This document shows positions 5,893 to 14,628 of a stretch of 35,173 nt of DNA, one piece after another. Position numbers and translations under genes: made by a program. Position 1 is the first letter of the stretch. Every line of letters begins with the position of its first letter. The notes under the pieces are model-generated. The model saw only the letters and a program-made list of their open reading frames with translations. It did not search any database and was not told where the DNA came from. This DNA comes from a virus: the IMG/VR virus record IMGVR_UViG_3300005264_000065, positions 1-35,173 of that record; one strand, given 5' to 3'.

Positions 5893-7286
5893 GTATAGCG
5901 ATGCTTGCACCTCCTCCGGTCGGGACACCTGTCCGGCTGGCGAAGACTGCTGTTGATCCGCTATACTTCGACCATCACCCGAAGCAGGCCCGGTATGAGC
6001 TTTCGCGCAAGCGGTTCAATGTCGTTCCTGCAGGTCGTCGTTCAGGGAAGACGAAGGTCGCCAAGCGTCGCGGCGCCAAGATGGCTCTGCAGAATACCTT
6101 CTGGCCTGATTTCAGGATCGCTTATACGGCTCCGACATATTCGCAGGTCAAGCGTATCTACTGGGAGGATCTGAAGCGGATCTTCTCGGTCAATAACGTG
6201 ATTCGCGACAAGAGTGAGACGGACCTGATGATCCGGCTCGTCAACGGGAGTGAGATCTGGCTGATCGGCATGGATAAACCGGATCGGTTTGAAGGGCCGA
6301 GTTATAACTGGGTCTTCGCGGACGAGGTCGCGAACATGAAACCTGACGTTATAGAGCAGCACGTGATGCCTGCGCTTTCGGAACGACTCGGAGGTCTTGA
6401 TCAGTACGGCGTTCCTGAAGGCAGGAACCATTATTTCAAGACTGCTCAGTTCGCACAGGCCAAGGAGAACCAGCACGAGTGGGAATATCATCACTGGACA
6501 AGCCTTGAGGTCATGGCCATCTACCTTGGAGAGGAGCAGGCCGAGATTGAAATCGCCCGGGCGCGCAAGCGAATGGACGAGCTCACCTTCAAGCAGGAAT
6601 ATGAAGCAGACTTTGTACATTTCATTGGCAGGGCATATTATGCGTTTGAGCGTGATATTCATGCCGCCAAGCGCCTGCCTTACGATCCGAATGCTCCTTT
6701 GCATCTTGGGTTTGACTTCAACGTCGAGCCGGGAGTTGCCAGCATAATTCAGGAGCGCAGGGAACAGCGCGTTGACGACGCACGTGCGGATGCGACGCTG
6801 ATTATAGGGGAGGTGACAATCCCTCGAGCATCAACGACGAAGCGAGTCTGCGAGAAGCTGATAGAGAAATGGGGATCACATAGAGGCATGGTATATTGCT
6901 ACGGTGACGCGACAGGCGGTGCCCGTGGATCTGCGAAGGTGCGAGGAAGTGATTGGGACATTATCAAGGCGATGCTGGCGCCTGTGTTCAAGGACAGGCT
7001 TCGGTTCCGTGTTCCTCGAAGCAATCCTCTTGAGCGAGTAAGAGTCAATAGCGTGAATTCACGTTTCTCGAGCGCGACCGGACAGGTGCGGATGTATATT
7101 GACCCGGTAACGGCACCTGATCATGCGACGGATTTCGATGAGGTCATGGTTGAGAAAGAAGGAACTGGCGCGATTGATAAGAAATCTAACGATGAGCGCA
7201 CGCATCATTCGGACAGTGTTGGTTATTACATTGCGAAGCGCCATCCGATTGATGGTGGTTATAAATCGGAAAATAAACAGATATAG
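5889..7286 (+). CDS. terL: terminase large subunit (packaging ATPase-nuclease), 465 aa
   Basis: Motor that pumps DNA into the prohead and cuts it. Walker A is PAGRRSGKTK at about 47-56, Walker B is WVFADE at 141-146, and the RNase H-like nuclease domain starts with GFDFN at about 274-278 and ends with a conserved HHSDSVGYY near 442-450 (acidic metal ligands). Length is normal for the family. The ATG at 5889 overlaps the previous stop; a second ATG at 5901 is possible. Lies directly upstream of the portal gene, the standard order. Confidence 0.95.
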   Translation: MSIAMLAPPPVGTPVRLAKTAVDPLYFDHHPKQARYELSRKRFNVVPAGRRSGKTKVAKRRGAKMALQNTFWPDFRIAYTAPTYSQVKRIYWEDLKRIFSVNNVIRDKSETDLMIRLVNGSEIWLIGMDKPDRFEGPSYNWVFADEVANMKPDVIEQHVMPALSERLGGLDQYGVPEGRNHYFKTAQFAQAKENQHEWEYHHWTSLEVMAIYLGEEQAEIEIARARKRMDELTFKQEYEADFVHFIGRAYYAFERDIHAAKRLPYDPNAPLHLGFDFNVEPGVASIIQERREQRVDDARADATLIIGEVTIPRASTTKRVCEKLIEKWGSHRGMVYCYGDATGGARGSAKVRGSDWDIIKAMLAPVFKDRLRFRVPRSNPLERVRVNSVNSRFSSATGQVRMYIDPVTAPDHATDFDEVMVEKEGTGAIDKKSNDERTHHSDSVGYYIAKRHPIDGGYKSENKQI

Positions 7287-7298
7287 GAGACCCGGTAA

Positions 7299-8804
7299 AT
7301 GGCTGTTGATACCCCATGTGTGCAATATAAGACTATGGCAGAGGAGGGGAGTTGGGATCTCTGTCTGGATCTTCTCGGTGGAACTCCTGCAATGCGAGCC
7401 GCCCGGACAAAATGGCTTCCGCAGGAACCTGATGAGAAAACAAAAAATTATAACGTGCGCCTGAAGCGCTCTTTTCTTAATAACGCGTATAAGGACACGA
7501 TCGAGAAGTATGTTGCTCGGCCTTTTTCCCGGCCATCGATTTGGAACATCAAAGGCAATGATGAGGCCTTGGCGGCGATCGATCCGATCATGGATAACAT
7601 GGATGGCGAAGGACAGCATCATCAGGCGTTTGCAAAAGAGGTATTTGATATGCTTATGCGTTGGGGAGTTGCCTCGACGTTCGTTGATTACCCGGCTATT
7701 GACAATCCGGATGAAACCACCCGGGCCGATGAACAGGCTGAAAATCTTCAGCCTTTATGCAGTGTGCTCAAGACTCCGAATGTGATCGGATGGGAGGCCC
7801 AGAAGCAGAAGAACGGAACGGACAAGCTCATCGAGGTGCGCGTTAAAGAGACGCACATCGAGGATACCAATAACTGGGAGCAGGTGGTCTTTGATCAGAT
7901 CCGCGTGATCACTCCAGTGGGCTATAAGCTCTGGAAGCGCGAGAAGCGTGGAGGCAGAACGAGCAACAACGAAGAGTATGTTCCCAATGGTGGCGGCACC
8001 TTCGTTATGGCAGGCAAGGCCCCGGACGAGATTCCGATCGTTACCGGATACACAAAGAAGACGGGGATGATGACATCTCTTCCTCCTTTTCTTGAGCTTG
8101 CATGGGTGAATCTTGAGGACTGGATCAGCAGGAGCGATCAGAAGAATATCCTGCGCTTTGACAGGTTCGGGATACTCGTTGGATCTGGCTTCACAGAGGA
8201 CGAGGTGAAGAAGGGTCTGACGGTCGCCCCGACGCAGGCGATACTTTCAGAGAACCCGGAAGCGAAGATGGAACGTGTCGAAACGAACGGGCAGCCTGCC
8301 GAGAACGGATGGAAGGATATTCATGACATAAGCGAGCGTATGGAGATACTCGGAATGGCGCCGATGATCCAGAGGCTGGCCAATGTCAAGGCCACCGGGA
8401 TTGCGGCGAACGAGAGCAAGAGCCGGTCGCAGATCGAAAGCTGGATTGAAGAGGCGAATCTGGTCATGCGCAAGACCATGCAACTGATCCTTGCTTGGAT
8501 GGGTTTTGAAGTGGCTCTCGATGATATCGAATACAATATTTATCAGGACTTCGTATTCTCGACCCAGCAGGCTCAGGAGGTCAAGGACGTCATCGAGGCC
8601 CGGAAGATGGGCGATATTTCGCATCGGACGTTCATTCGCGAGATGCAGCGCTTCGGCCGTCTTTCTGACAAAGTTGATCCGGATGAGGAAAAGGCGCTGG
8701 TCGAGGTTGAGAAAGGCCGGGGCCTGAGTTTATTTAATAACGCGCAGACGCAACAGGGCGCAGGCGCAGGACAGCCAATAGGTGAAGTTGGAGCTATGAT
8801 CTAA
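7299..8804 (+). CDS. portal protein (DUF4055 type), 501 aa
   Basis: Forms the dodecameric channel at the packaging vertex. The N-terminal part, with GGTPAMRAARTKWLPQEP, YNVRLKRSFLNNAYKDTIEK and the following ARPFSRPS, follows the DUF4055 pattern used by a group of siphovirus portals. The middle carries the clip/stem helices and the C-terminus an acidic stretch and a Gly/Gln tail (QTQQGAGAGQ). Placement between TerL and the MuF gene fits. AGGAG lies upstream of the ATG. Its stop overlaps the start of the MuF gene (TAATG). Confidence 0.9.
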   Translation: MAVDTPCVQYKTMAEEGSWDLCLDLLGGTPAMRAARTKWLPQEPDEKTKNYNVRLKRSFLNNAYKDTIEKYVARPFSRPSIWNIKGNDEALAAIDPIMDNMDGEGQHHQAFAKEVFDMLMRWGVASTFVDYPAIDNPDETTRADEQAENLQPLCSVLKTPNVIGWEAQKQKNGTDKLIEVRVKETHIEDTNNWEQVVFDQIRVITPVGYKLWKREKRGGRTSNNEEYVPNGGGTFVMAGKAPDEIPIVTGYTKKTGMMTSLPPFLELAWVNLEDWISRSDQKNILRFDRFGILVGSGFTEDEVKKGLTVAPTQAILSENPEAKMERVETNGQPAENGWKDIHDISERMEILGMAPMIQRLANVKATGIAANESKSRSQIESWIEEANLVMRKTMQLILAWMGFEVALDDIEYNIYQDFVFSTQQAQEVKDVIEARKMGDISHRTFIREMQRFGRLSDKVDPDEEKALVEVEKGRGLSLFNNAQTQQGAGAGQPIGEVGAMI

Positions 8805-10375
8805 TGCCGTCAGTCAATGAGGATTTAATCGAGAGCGCATTTATAGCCGAGATCCGCCGTCGAGGCGCGACTGACGCTATGGTGCTCGAGGTACAGCGTG
8901 TTATACGCGATGAGGTCCTCCCGGATATAGCGGAGGCGCTCAATCGTCTGCCGTTTGACAAACTGACAGCGACAGACGCTCGGTTGATTTCTATGCGCAA
9001 CGCGATCACAGACGCGATGGGCTGGGATCGTGTGTCAGGACCTATGAAATCAGGTGTGCTTGATATGGCGAATACGGAAGCGATTGAGGCGGCACAGGAG
9101 CTTTCCGACGCGATGCCATTCCCATGGGAATTCCTTGTGCCGTCTCCGGATCTGCTGATGAATACGGTATTCAACACTCCATTCAACGGCAAGATTATGG
9201 GAGAATGGTTCGGACAGCTCGAGCAGACGACGCAGGACGGCATATATGAGGCATTCAGGATTGGCATGATCGAGGGGAAGAGTATCCCTCAGATGACAAA
9301 AGACCTTCTCCTGAGATCCTATGATGCCTTCACGACTACCGGGATCAAGCGCGTGTTTGATAACGCTGAGGCCGTTGCCCGGACGGCTGCCAACTATGCC
9401 TCGACACAGACGAGGCTGGTATTTGCCGAAGCGAACAGTGATGTAATCAAGGGCGTGCAGTATATAGCGACGCTCGACGATCGTACCAGCATGATCTGTA
9501 TGTCGCTGAACGGGACAGTGTATCCGATCGACGATATCGGGGCCATTCCTCCGCAGCATTACAACTGCAGGAGCACGCTCGGATATGTTACTAAGAGCTG
9601 GGAGGAGATGGGCCTTGAAGGCCGCGAGCCTCAATTCGTTCAGCGTTACCGCGAGGAAGGCGCCTCCCGTATGGATGGCAAGATCGCCGCACCGCCTGAC
9701 TTTGATACGTGGCTCAAGACACAGCCTCAGAGTGTGCAGGACAAATTGCTCGGTCCTGTCCGTGCCGGTATGTGGCGATCTGGCAAGGTTAAAAATATAT
9801 CTGACTTTGTTGGTAAAGACGGTCAGACGATCCTGCTTAAGGACTTCGGCCTGAACCGTGCCGGGAATCCGATTAAGCCCGGTGACGCTGTGCTTGAATG
9901 GAAAGCCACCATGACGGCAAAGGAGGCCGAGCAATGGGTGGAAAAGAGCGCATTCAAAGATCCGCTCTATCACGGGACAGGAATCACCGAGCGTGGAGTT
10001 GTTACTGATCCGAAGGCGCTCGCGGCCCGGATCGATTCGATCACGACAAACGGGTTCAATATCAGCACGGAAAACAACGGCCGCATGCTTGGTGATGGTG
10101 TTTATTTTACTCCGAGCAGAGATACGGCCTCTCGATACGGTACGGTTTTGGAAACGCGAATAAACGTCAAGAATGTTGCGAGTTATACTTACGACGAATG
10201 GTCCCAGCAATACCGGAGGATCGTTCGCGAGATGAAAAAGGCAGGCCTTAAGCTTTCAACGACTGAGCGGATTAATTGGTGGGCGGCGAATAATGGAATT
10301 GACGCGATTAATATCACCACCGGCCTTCCGCAGATGGTGGTATTCGATCCTAAGAATATAACGGTGATACAATGA
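8804..10375 (+). CDS. MuF minor head protein fused to an ADP-ribosyltransferase-like domain, 523 aa
   Basis: Residues 1-260 are a Mu gpF/SPP1 gp7-like head morphogenesis protein, ending in the typical TLDDRTSMICMSLNG (223-237) and PPQHYNCRSTLG (249-260), a likely Cys/His metal site. From about 385 to the end the protein changes: YHGTG (389-393), GDGVYFTPS (430-438), ASRYG (442-446), GIDAI (498-502) and VVFDPKNI (512-519) form the pattern of an ADP-ribosyltransferase/PARP-like fold with His390 and Tyr434 as candidate active-site residues; the third catalytic residue is not clear. MuF proteins with toxin-like C-termini are known in temperate phages and are thought to be delivered with the DNA. 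Whether this one is active is inference. Confidence 0.9.
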   Translation: MPSVNEDLIESAFIAEIRRRGATDAMVLEVQRVIRDEVLPDIAEALNRLPFDKLTATDARLISMRNAITDAMGWDRVSGPMKSGVLDMANTEAIEAAQELSDAMPFPWEFLVPSPDLLMNTVFNTPFNGKIMGEWFGQLEQTTQDGIYEAFRIGMIEGKSIPQMTKDLLLRSYDAFTTTGIKRVFDNAEAVARTAANYASTQTRLVFAEANSDVIKGVQYIATLDDRTSMICMSLNGTVYPIDDIGAIPPQHYNCRSTLGYVTKSWEEMGLEGREPQFVQRYREEGASRMDGKIAAPPDFDTWLKTQPQSVQDKLLGPVRAGMWRSGKVKNISDFVGKDGQTILLKDFGLNRAGNPIKPGDAVLEWKATMTAKEAEQWVEKSAFKDPLYHGTGITERGVVTDPKALAARIDSITTNGFNISTENNGRMLGDGVYFTPSRDTASRYGTVLETRINVKNVASYTYDEWSQQYRRIVREMKKAGLKLSTTERINWWAANNGIDAINITTGLPQMVVFDPKNITVIQ

Positions 10376-10560
10376 GCGAAACAAGAACAGATACTTCGTG
10401 TTTGAATTGCAAGCATTACGACAAGGTCGATAAGGCATTTGCATGTGCGGCCTTTCCGGATGGCATACCGTTTCCGATTGCCTCTGGGGAAGTAAGTCAC
10501 AGTCTTCCATTTGAAGGCGATAAGGGCATTCAATTCGAGGCGAAGGAAGATGAAGAATAG
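10372..10560 (+). CDS. small Cys-rich protein, 62 aa
   Basis: Contains CLNCKHYD (Cys10/Cys13), Cys25 and AFPDGIPFPIASGEVSHS, then GDKGIQFEA. This pattern (C..CKH, AFPDGIP, G...H, GD.GI.F) is a known small family of unknown function seen widely in bacteria and phages. It overlaps the MuF-ADP-ribosyltransferase gene by 4 bases. In polymorphic toxin loci an immunity gene often follows the toxin, so this is a candidate partner, but no direct evidence exists. Confidence 0.75.
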   Translation: MSETRTDTSCLNCKHYDKVDKAFACAAFPDGIPFPIASGEVSHSLPFEGDKGIQFEAKEDEE

Positions 10561-10645
10561 AGTTAAAGAGGTCAGGCTGTGCGAGAGGCGCGCCGCCGGA
10601 GAGACTTCGGATGACCAATATTTTGAGAGGAGACCGAGATGGTAG
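10550..10645 (+). CDS. possible 31-aa ORF
   Basis: ATG at 10550 follows GGAAG closely, overlaps the previous gene by 11 bases and runs to TAG at 10643-10645, overlapping the scaffold start. It fills the only gap in this stretch. The peptide is charged (MKNRVKEVRLCERR...) with no recognisable feature, so it may be chance. Confidence 0.3.
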   Translation: MKNRVKEVRLCERRAAGETSDDQYFERRPRW

Positions 10646-11445
10646 ACGAATTAGTATTGAAGACTGAGGACATCAATCAGGTGCCGGAGAATTACCGTGG
10701 AGCTTATCGAGAGGATGGCGGCGTGTATTATCTTAACGGCGTGGCAGTCGGTGATTATGAGATCGCCGATACAGGGAAGCTCAAGAATGCGCTCAATCAG
10801 GAGCGGAGGGCGAAAGAGACAGCTTTGAAATCTGCAAAGGCATACGAGAAGTATGCTGATGTTGATCTTGACGCAGCTGTAGATGCGCTCTCCCGGATTG
10901 AGGAATTCGACAAGGGCAATATCGATATGGAGGCTGAGGTTCAGCGCAAGCTGAAGGCTCAGGCTGAGCAGCTGGTCGCACAACACAACGAGAAGTTGAA
11001 TGCTGCGAATACCCGGAGCGAGAAGCTCATGGGAAAGTTGCGCAAGCTTCTGGTGGACAATCAGGCAATGAAAGCGATTGAGGCCGCCAAAGGAGACGTC
11101 GAACTCTTGCTTCCGCATGTATCTGGCCGGGTCAAAGTCATCGAGAAGGATGATGATTTCGACATCCAAGTGCTGACCGAGCAGGGAGAGCCTGCTGTTG
11201 ATGGCGAGGCCAAACCGATTACCATTGAGGCTCTTGTAAAAGGGATGGTTAAGAAATTCCCTGCCGCTTTTAAGGGAGCCGGGAGTGCCGGTGGAGGCGG
11301 CGGTGGAAGAGACGCATCTTCAGGAAGCCCTCAAGGAGGCGTCCTGACCATCACCAAAGAAGACGCGCGAGACGTATCCAAATACAGAGCGGCACGTGAA
11401 AGAGCCGCCAAGGAAGGTCTGCGCCTTGAACTTGTAGAGGGCTAA
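10639..11445 (+). CDS. capsid scaffolding protein, 268 aa
   Basis: Located directly before the coat protein, with scaffold-like composition: an acidic, helical protein with a coiled-coil-rich middle (about 48-150, many Lys/Glu/Ala/Gln) and a Gly/Ser hinge (GSAGGGGGGRDASSG, about 216-230) before a basic, helical C-terminus (KYRAARERAAKEGLRLEL) of the kind that binds coat protein. Scaffolds guide coat assembly and leave before or during packaging. No protease motif is visible. GAGAGGAG precedes the ATG. Sequence similarity to a named family is not obvious, so the call leans on composition and order. Confidence 0.8.
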   Translation: MVDELVLKTEDINQVPENYRGAYREDGGVYYLNGVAVGDYEIADTGKLKNALNQERRAKETALKSAKAYEKYADVDLDAAVDALSRIEEFDKGNIDMEAEVQRKLKAQAEQLVAQHNEKLNAANTRSEKLMGKLRKLLVDNQAMKAIEAAKGDVELLLPHVSGRVKVIEKDDDFDIQVLTEQGEPAVDGEAKPITIEALVKGMVKKFPAAFKGAGSAGGGGGGRDASSGSPQGGVLTITKEDARDVSKYRAARERAAKEGLRLELVEG

Positions 11446-11460
11446 AAGGAGTTTTAAACT

Positions 11461-12621
11461 ATGGCTAATTCACTTGGCTATTATGTTCCAGAATTTTATG
11501 CCAACGAAGCTTTGATCCAGCTGGAAAAAGCACTCGGTATGGCAAACACGGTTTACAGGGGTTATGATGAAGAATATCGCACCTACGGGCGCGGTGATAA
11601 AATCAACATCAAGAAACCGTCGAGCTTCACAGCTCAGAATGCCCCGGGCTCTGCTGCGGATCTTGACACCGGTTCTGTTCAGCTGTCGCTGGATTACTGG
11701 AAAGAAGTCAGATTTGCGCTGACGGACAAAGAACTTGCGCTCAGCGAGAAGAACATCATCGAACAGCACATACGGCCTGCAGCGTATGCACTGGCGGATT
11801 TCATCGATGCGGAACTTGCAAAGCTCTATAAGCAGGTTCCATGGCTGTATGACCTGAATGCCTCTCCGGGTTCAGTTGTAACGGATATCACCGGGCCGCG
11901 CAAGGTGCTGTTCGACAATGCCGTTCCGATGAAAGATCCCTCCATGATGCATTTCATGGTTGACGGTGAGATGGAGCAGAACCTGCTCGGCCTGTCTGCG
12001 TTCGCGCAATGGCAGGGTGCAGGTGCAGAAGGTGTTCAGACTCAGATCTCAGGCGCCCTCGGCCAGAGGTACGGGCTGAACTTCTTCGCGAATCAGAATG
12101 TTCAGACTCACACGGGCGGTACCTGTGCTGATGCCACTGGAGCGATTGACAATGGCGCCGGATATTCGAAGGGTGATACGACAATCCACATCGACGGCGT
12201 GACAGACGGCGGTGACTGGAATATCGGTGACACCTTCGTTATTGCCGGAAACACCCAGCGGTACGCTGTGACTGCTGATGTGACCTTCACCGGCGGTGAG
12301 GGTGATGTCAGTTTCACTCCGGGACTTGCAGCAGATGTTGCAGACGATGCTGTAGTCACAGGAACCATCGTCGCCAGCTCCACCCAGAATATGGCATATC
12401 ACAGAAATGCGTTCGCCGTGGCGTTTGGGCAGCTGCCCTTTGAGCTTCCGAACGAACTGGGAGCAATGGTATCGAGCGTGACTGATCCGGTGACGAATCT
12501 TTCTCTGCGTTCGCGTCTATATTATGACGGGGACAATTCTAAGGTTGTTGTTGTTCTGGACACACTGTTTGCTCTCGGTGTCCTTGACGGCAATCTTGCT
12601 GTCCGCGCGTATAAGGACTAA
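11461..12621 (+). CDS. major capsid (coat) protein, P22 coat-like, 386 aa
   Basis: N-terminus MANSLGYYVPEFYANEALIQLEKALGMAN, then GRGDKINIKKPSSF and a helix-rich segment with DKELALSEKNIIEQHIRPAA; this follows the P22 coat protein family (HK97 fold with an N-terminal segment and inserted domain). Residues about 215-310 are Gly/Thr/Asp-rich beta (FTGGEGDVSFTPG), fitting an inserted surface or telokin-like domain. The C-terminus returns to the core fold and ends AVRAYKD, as in this family. GGAG is 9 bases before the ATG. Length is near that of P22 gp5 (430). Confidence 0.9.
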   Translation: MANSLGYYVPEFYANEALIQLEKALGMANTVYRGYDEEYRTYGRGDKINIKKPSSFTAQNAPGSAADLDTGSVQLSLDYWKEVRFALTDKELALSEKNIIEQHIRPAAYALADFIDAELAKLYKQVPWLYDLNASPGSVVTDITGPRKVLFDNAVPMKDPSMMHFMVDGEMEQNLLGLSAFAQWQGAGAEGVQTQISGALGQRYGLNFFANQNVQTHTGGTCADATGAIDNGAGYSKGDTTIHIDGVTDGGDWNIGDTFVIAGNTQRYAVTADVTFTGGEGDVSFTPGLAADVADDAVVTGTIVASSTQNMAYHRNAFAVAFGQLPFELPNELGAMVSSVTDPVTNLSLRSRLYYDGDNSKVVVVLDTLFALGVLDGNLAVRAYKD

Positions 12622-12629
12622 CCTTTTTC

Positions 12630-12658
12630 GGGTGGGGAGGACGCAATCCTCCCCATCC
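12630..12658 (+). terminator. strong hairpin after the coat gene (possible attenuating terminator)
   Basis: A 12-base-pair stem (12630-12641 with 12647-12658, one G-U) with loop CGCAA follows the coat stop by 8 bases. There is no clean T-run directly after it; CTCTTTTTA comes a few bases later. It is therefore better read as a partial terminator or 3' stabiliser that lets the coat message be more abundant than the downstream genes. Confidence 0.65.
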
Positions 12659-12683
12659 AAACTCTTTTTATAAGGAGGCCGAC

Positions 12684-13052
12684 ATGATTTTGATGGCTGC
12701 AATGATAGCGTTGATGATGGCGCTTCTTCCTTTGGCATTCTCGAAGGGACCGGCAGCATCGATCCCGACGTGTACAATTTTCAAAGGTGGAAAAAAGCTG
12801 ATTGTAAACATTTCCGATCTCAAGCAGTGGGAAAAGGATGGATGGAAACGATTAGGTTCGGAACCTTCTGCATCTGCATCTGATGCAAAAGAAGGTAGTT
12901 ATACACTGCAGGAAGCGATTGAAAAGTGCAGGTCAAAGGCCTCACTTGAGGAAATCGTCGAGAGTAACGGAATAGACGTTGAACTCGACGATCTTTCATT
13001 CGCCGAACAGAAGGAAGCGGTTCTCGCGGCTATTGCTGAGGACGAGTGTTAA
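12684..13052 (+). CDS. hypothetical head-region protein with hydrophobic N-terminus, 122 aa
   Basis: The first 19 residues are strongly hydrophobic (MILMAAMIALMMALLPLAF), like a membrane segment or signal peptide, which is unusual for a head gene. Next comes FKGGKKLIVNISDLKQWEKDGWK, a pattern seen in small phage head proteins (a short beta segment followed by a W-E..GW helix), then a Ser/Ala linker and an acidic helical tail. AAGGAGG precedes the ATG by 6 bases. It could be a head decoration or stabilising protein; not certain. Confidence 0.6.
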   Translation: MILMAAMIALMMALLPLAFSKGPAASIPTCTIFKGGKKLIVNISDLKQWEKDGWKRLGSEPSASASDAKEGSYTLQEAIEKCRSKASLEEIVESNGIDVELDDLSFAEQKEAVLAAIAEDEC

Positions 13053-13054
13053 TT

Positions 13055-13327
13055 ATGCCGGTCATGCGAGGCTGTCCAAAGTGTAAAGCGCGGAGGGCAG
13101 CTCGCATGGCCGAATTTTATGACGAGGAGAAGAAGATGAAAACAGTTGAGATTCTGACGAAGGCAGGACTCCAGAAGATTTCAGAAAAGGAACTGAGTCA
13201 CTATAAGGGACGCGGAGCGACAATGCCTGACGGCTCGGAGATAAAGCTCCGGGGAGAGAAGAAGGAAGAGCCGAAGACCGAGAAGAAGGAAGCGAAAAAG
13301 GAAAAACCGAAAACTCCGAAGGAGTAA
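13055..13327 (+). CDS. small basic head-region protein, 90 aa
   Basis: Frame is open from a GTG at 13046, but ATG at 13055 (MPVMRGCPKCKARRAARM) is the better start; another ATG at 13137 has GAGGAG upstream and would give a 63-residue product starting MKTVEILTKAGLQ. The first version includes a CxxC pair (CPKC). The C-terminal 30 residues are almost all Lys, Glu and Pro. Located between head genes and a connector; function unknown. Confidence 0.6.
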   Translation: MPVMRGCPKCKARRAARMAEFYDEEKKMKTVEILTKAGLQKISEKELSHYKGRGATMPDGSEIKLRGEKKEEPKTEKKEAKKEKPKTPKE

Positions 13328-13330
13328 AAG

Positions 13331-13864
13331 ATGGCGATTCAATTTGTAGTTGAAGACGGTTCCGGGAAAAGCGATGCGACGAGCTATATATCAGTTGCCG
13401 ACGCCGATCAGATCATTGAGAATTTCGGGCTTTCATGGGTTTCAGGCGTCACCGAGGATCAGAAGAAAATTGCTCTGAATAATGCCGCGCGATACATCGA
13501 CCAGAAATATTACGGCGGCTGGAAAGGCTTTAAGGGTTCAGGGACGCAGGCTCTTCAGTGGCCACGCTTCGACGTTACCGATGATGATGGCTGGACTCTT
13601 GCGACGACGGATATCCCGGCGCTCCTGAAACAGGCTGTTGTTCAGATGGCTGTCTACTTCAACAATGAGGGGAGTGTTTTCCCGGATGCTGACAATCCCG
13701 GAAAGCTCAAGATGGAACGGATCAAGATCGATGTTCTTGAATTTGAGGAAGAGTATCTTGCAGGAACAAGCGGTTCCGAAATAGCCGCGACGATTGATGC
13801 TCTGCTCTCTCCGTATCTGGAAGGCAAGGCATCAGGCATGAATGTGGAGGTCAGCAGAGGATGA
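13331..13864 (+). CDS. head-tail connector (DnaT-like / gp6-like), 177 aa
   Basis: SYISVADADQIIENFG, then ALNNAARYIDQKYYGGWKGFKGSGTQALQWPR is the hallmark of a widespread phage family often labelled DnaT-like single-stranded DNA-binding protein; by position and fold it is best read as a head-tail adaptor of the gp6/gp15 type that docks on the portal. Residues 95-177 are helical. It follows the head genes and overlaps the next connector gene by 4 bases. Confidence 0.8.
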   Translation: MAIQFVVEDGSGKSDATSYISVADADQIIENFGLSWVSGVTEDQKKIALNNAARYIDQKYYGGWKGFKGSGTQALQWPRFDVTDDDGWTLATTDIPALLKQAVVQMAVYFNNEGSVFPDADNPGKLKMERIKIDVLEFEEEYLAGTSGSEIAATIDALLSPYLEGKASGMNVEVSRG

Positions 13865-14196
13865 GTCGAGAGCTTGATGAGGTAAAATACCAGAATAAGG
13901 TTAAAGACAAGATTGAAGGATACGGTCGTCTTGCGACTTTCTACGAAGCAGATGATACAACAGATCATAGCTGGTATATAACACCTCCACGTCAGGCACA
14001 GATGCTTGATTCTGAAACGAACAGGCCGATGGCCACATTTGTCTGTCTTGTTGCTGCTCTTGATATTCCATTCAATCCGAAACGTACGACCCGGATGGTA
14101 GACGGCAAGACATCGAAGACTTATCGGATCATTGAGGTTGATCCGATTGATAGTGGGGATTTAACGCAGGCATACAGGATATGGTTGGCGAGGTAA
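13861..14196 (+). CDS. head closure / head-tail joining protein, 111 aa
   Basis: Short beta-rich protein in the stopper position between adaptor and gp10-like protein. The part from ATFYEADDTT through SWYITPPRQ and the ending RIIEVDPIDSGDLTQAYRIWLAR fit a small beta-barrel of the head-closure class. The call rests mainly on gene order. Overlaps its upstream neighbour by 4 bases. Confidence 0.6.
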   Translation: MSRELDEVKYQNKVKDKIEGYGRLATFYEADDTTDHSWYITPPRQAQMLDSETNRPMATFVCLVAALDIPFNPKRTTRMVDGKTSKTYRIIEVDPIDSGDLTQAYRIWLAR

Positions 14197-14199
14197 TAT

Positions 14200-14619
14200 A
14201 TGGGAGTGGATGTGCGATTTGTCAACGCGGACGAATTCACGCAGAAACTGACGGCATTCGCAAACAAGAACGTCCCGGAGAAATTCGACATGATCATGAT
14301 CAAGGTCGTGTCGGATCTCGTGACGTCGGTCGTTTTTCTGACGCCTGTCGATACAGGCCGTCTGAGGGGAGGATGGCAGGTTGGAGAACAGATCGACATG
14401 GCGAGCGAGATGCCGCCAGATCCGGGCGGACGCGCAACGATAGACAAAGCAATGGCATCGATAACCGCGATCCGGGCGCAGGGATCTTTGATTGGAAAAA
14501 CAATTTATTTATACAACAACGTTTATTACGCGGAATATATAGAATTCGGAACGGAAAAGATGGCGCCTTTCGCCATGCTTCGGGAATCGATTTCTATTGT
14601 TCAGGCGACATTTGCATAG
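14200..14619 (+). CDS. HK97 gp10-like tail completion protein, 139 aa
   Basis: TPVDTGRLRGGWQVG at about 47-61 and NNVYYAEYIEFGTEKMAPFAMLR near 105-127 are the two signature segments of the HK97 gp10 family, which sits at the head-proximal end of the tail tube. Starts only three bases after the previous stop. Confidence 0.9.
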   Translation: MGVDVRFVNADEFTQKLTAFANKNVPEKFDMIMIKVVSDLVTSVVFLTPVDTGRLRGGWQVGEQIDMASEMPPDPGGRATIDKAMASITAIRAQGSLIGKTIYLYNNVYYAEYIEFGTEKMAPFAMLRESISIVQATFA

Positions 14620-14628
14620 GAGAACCTG

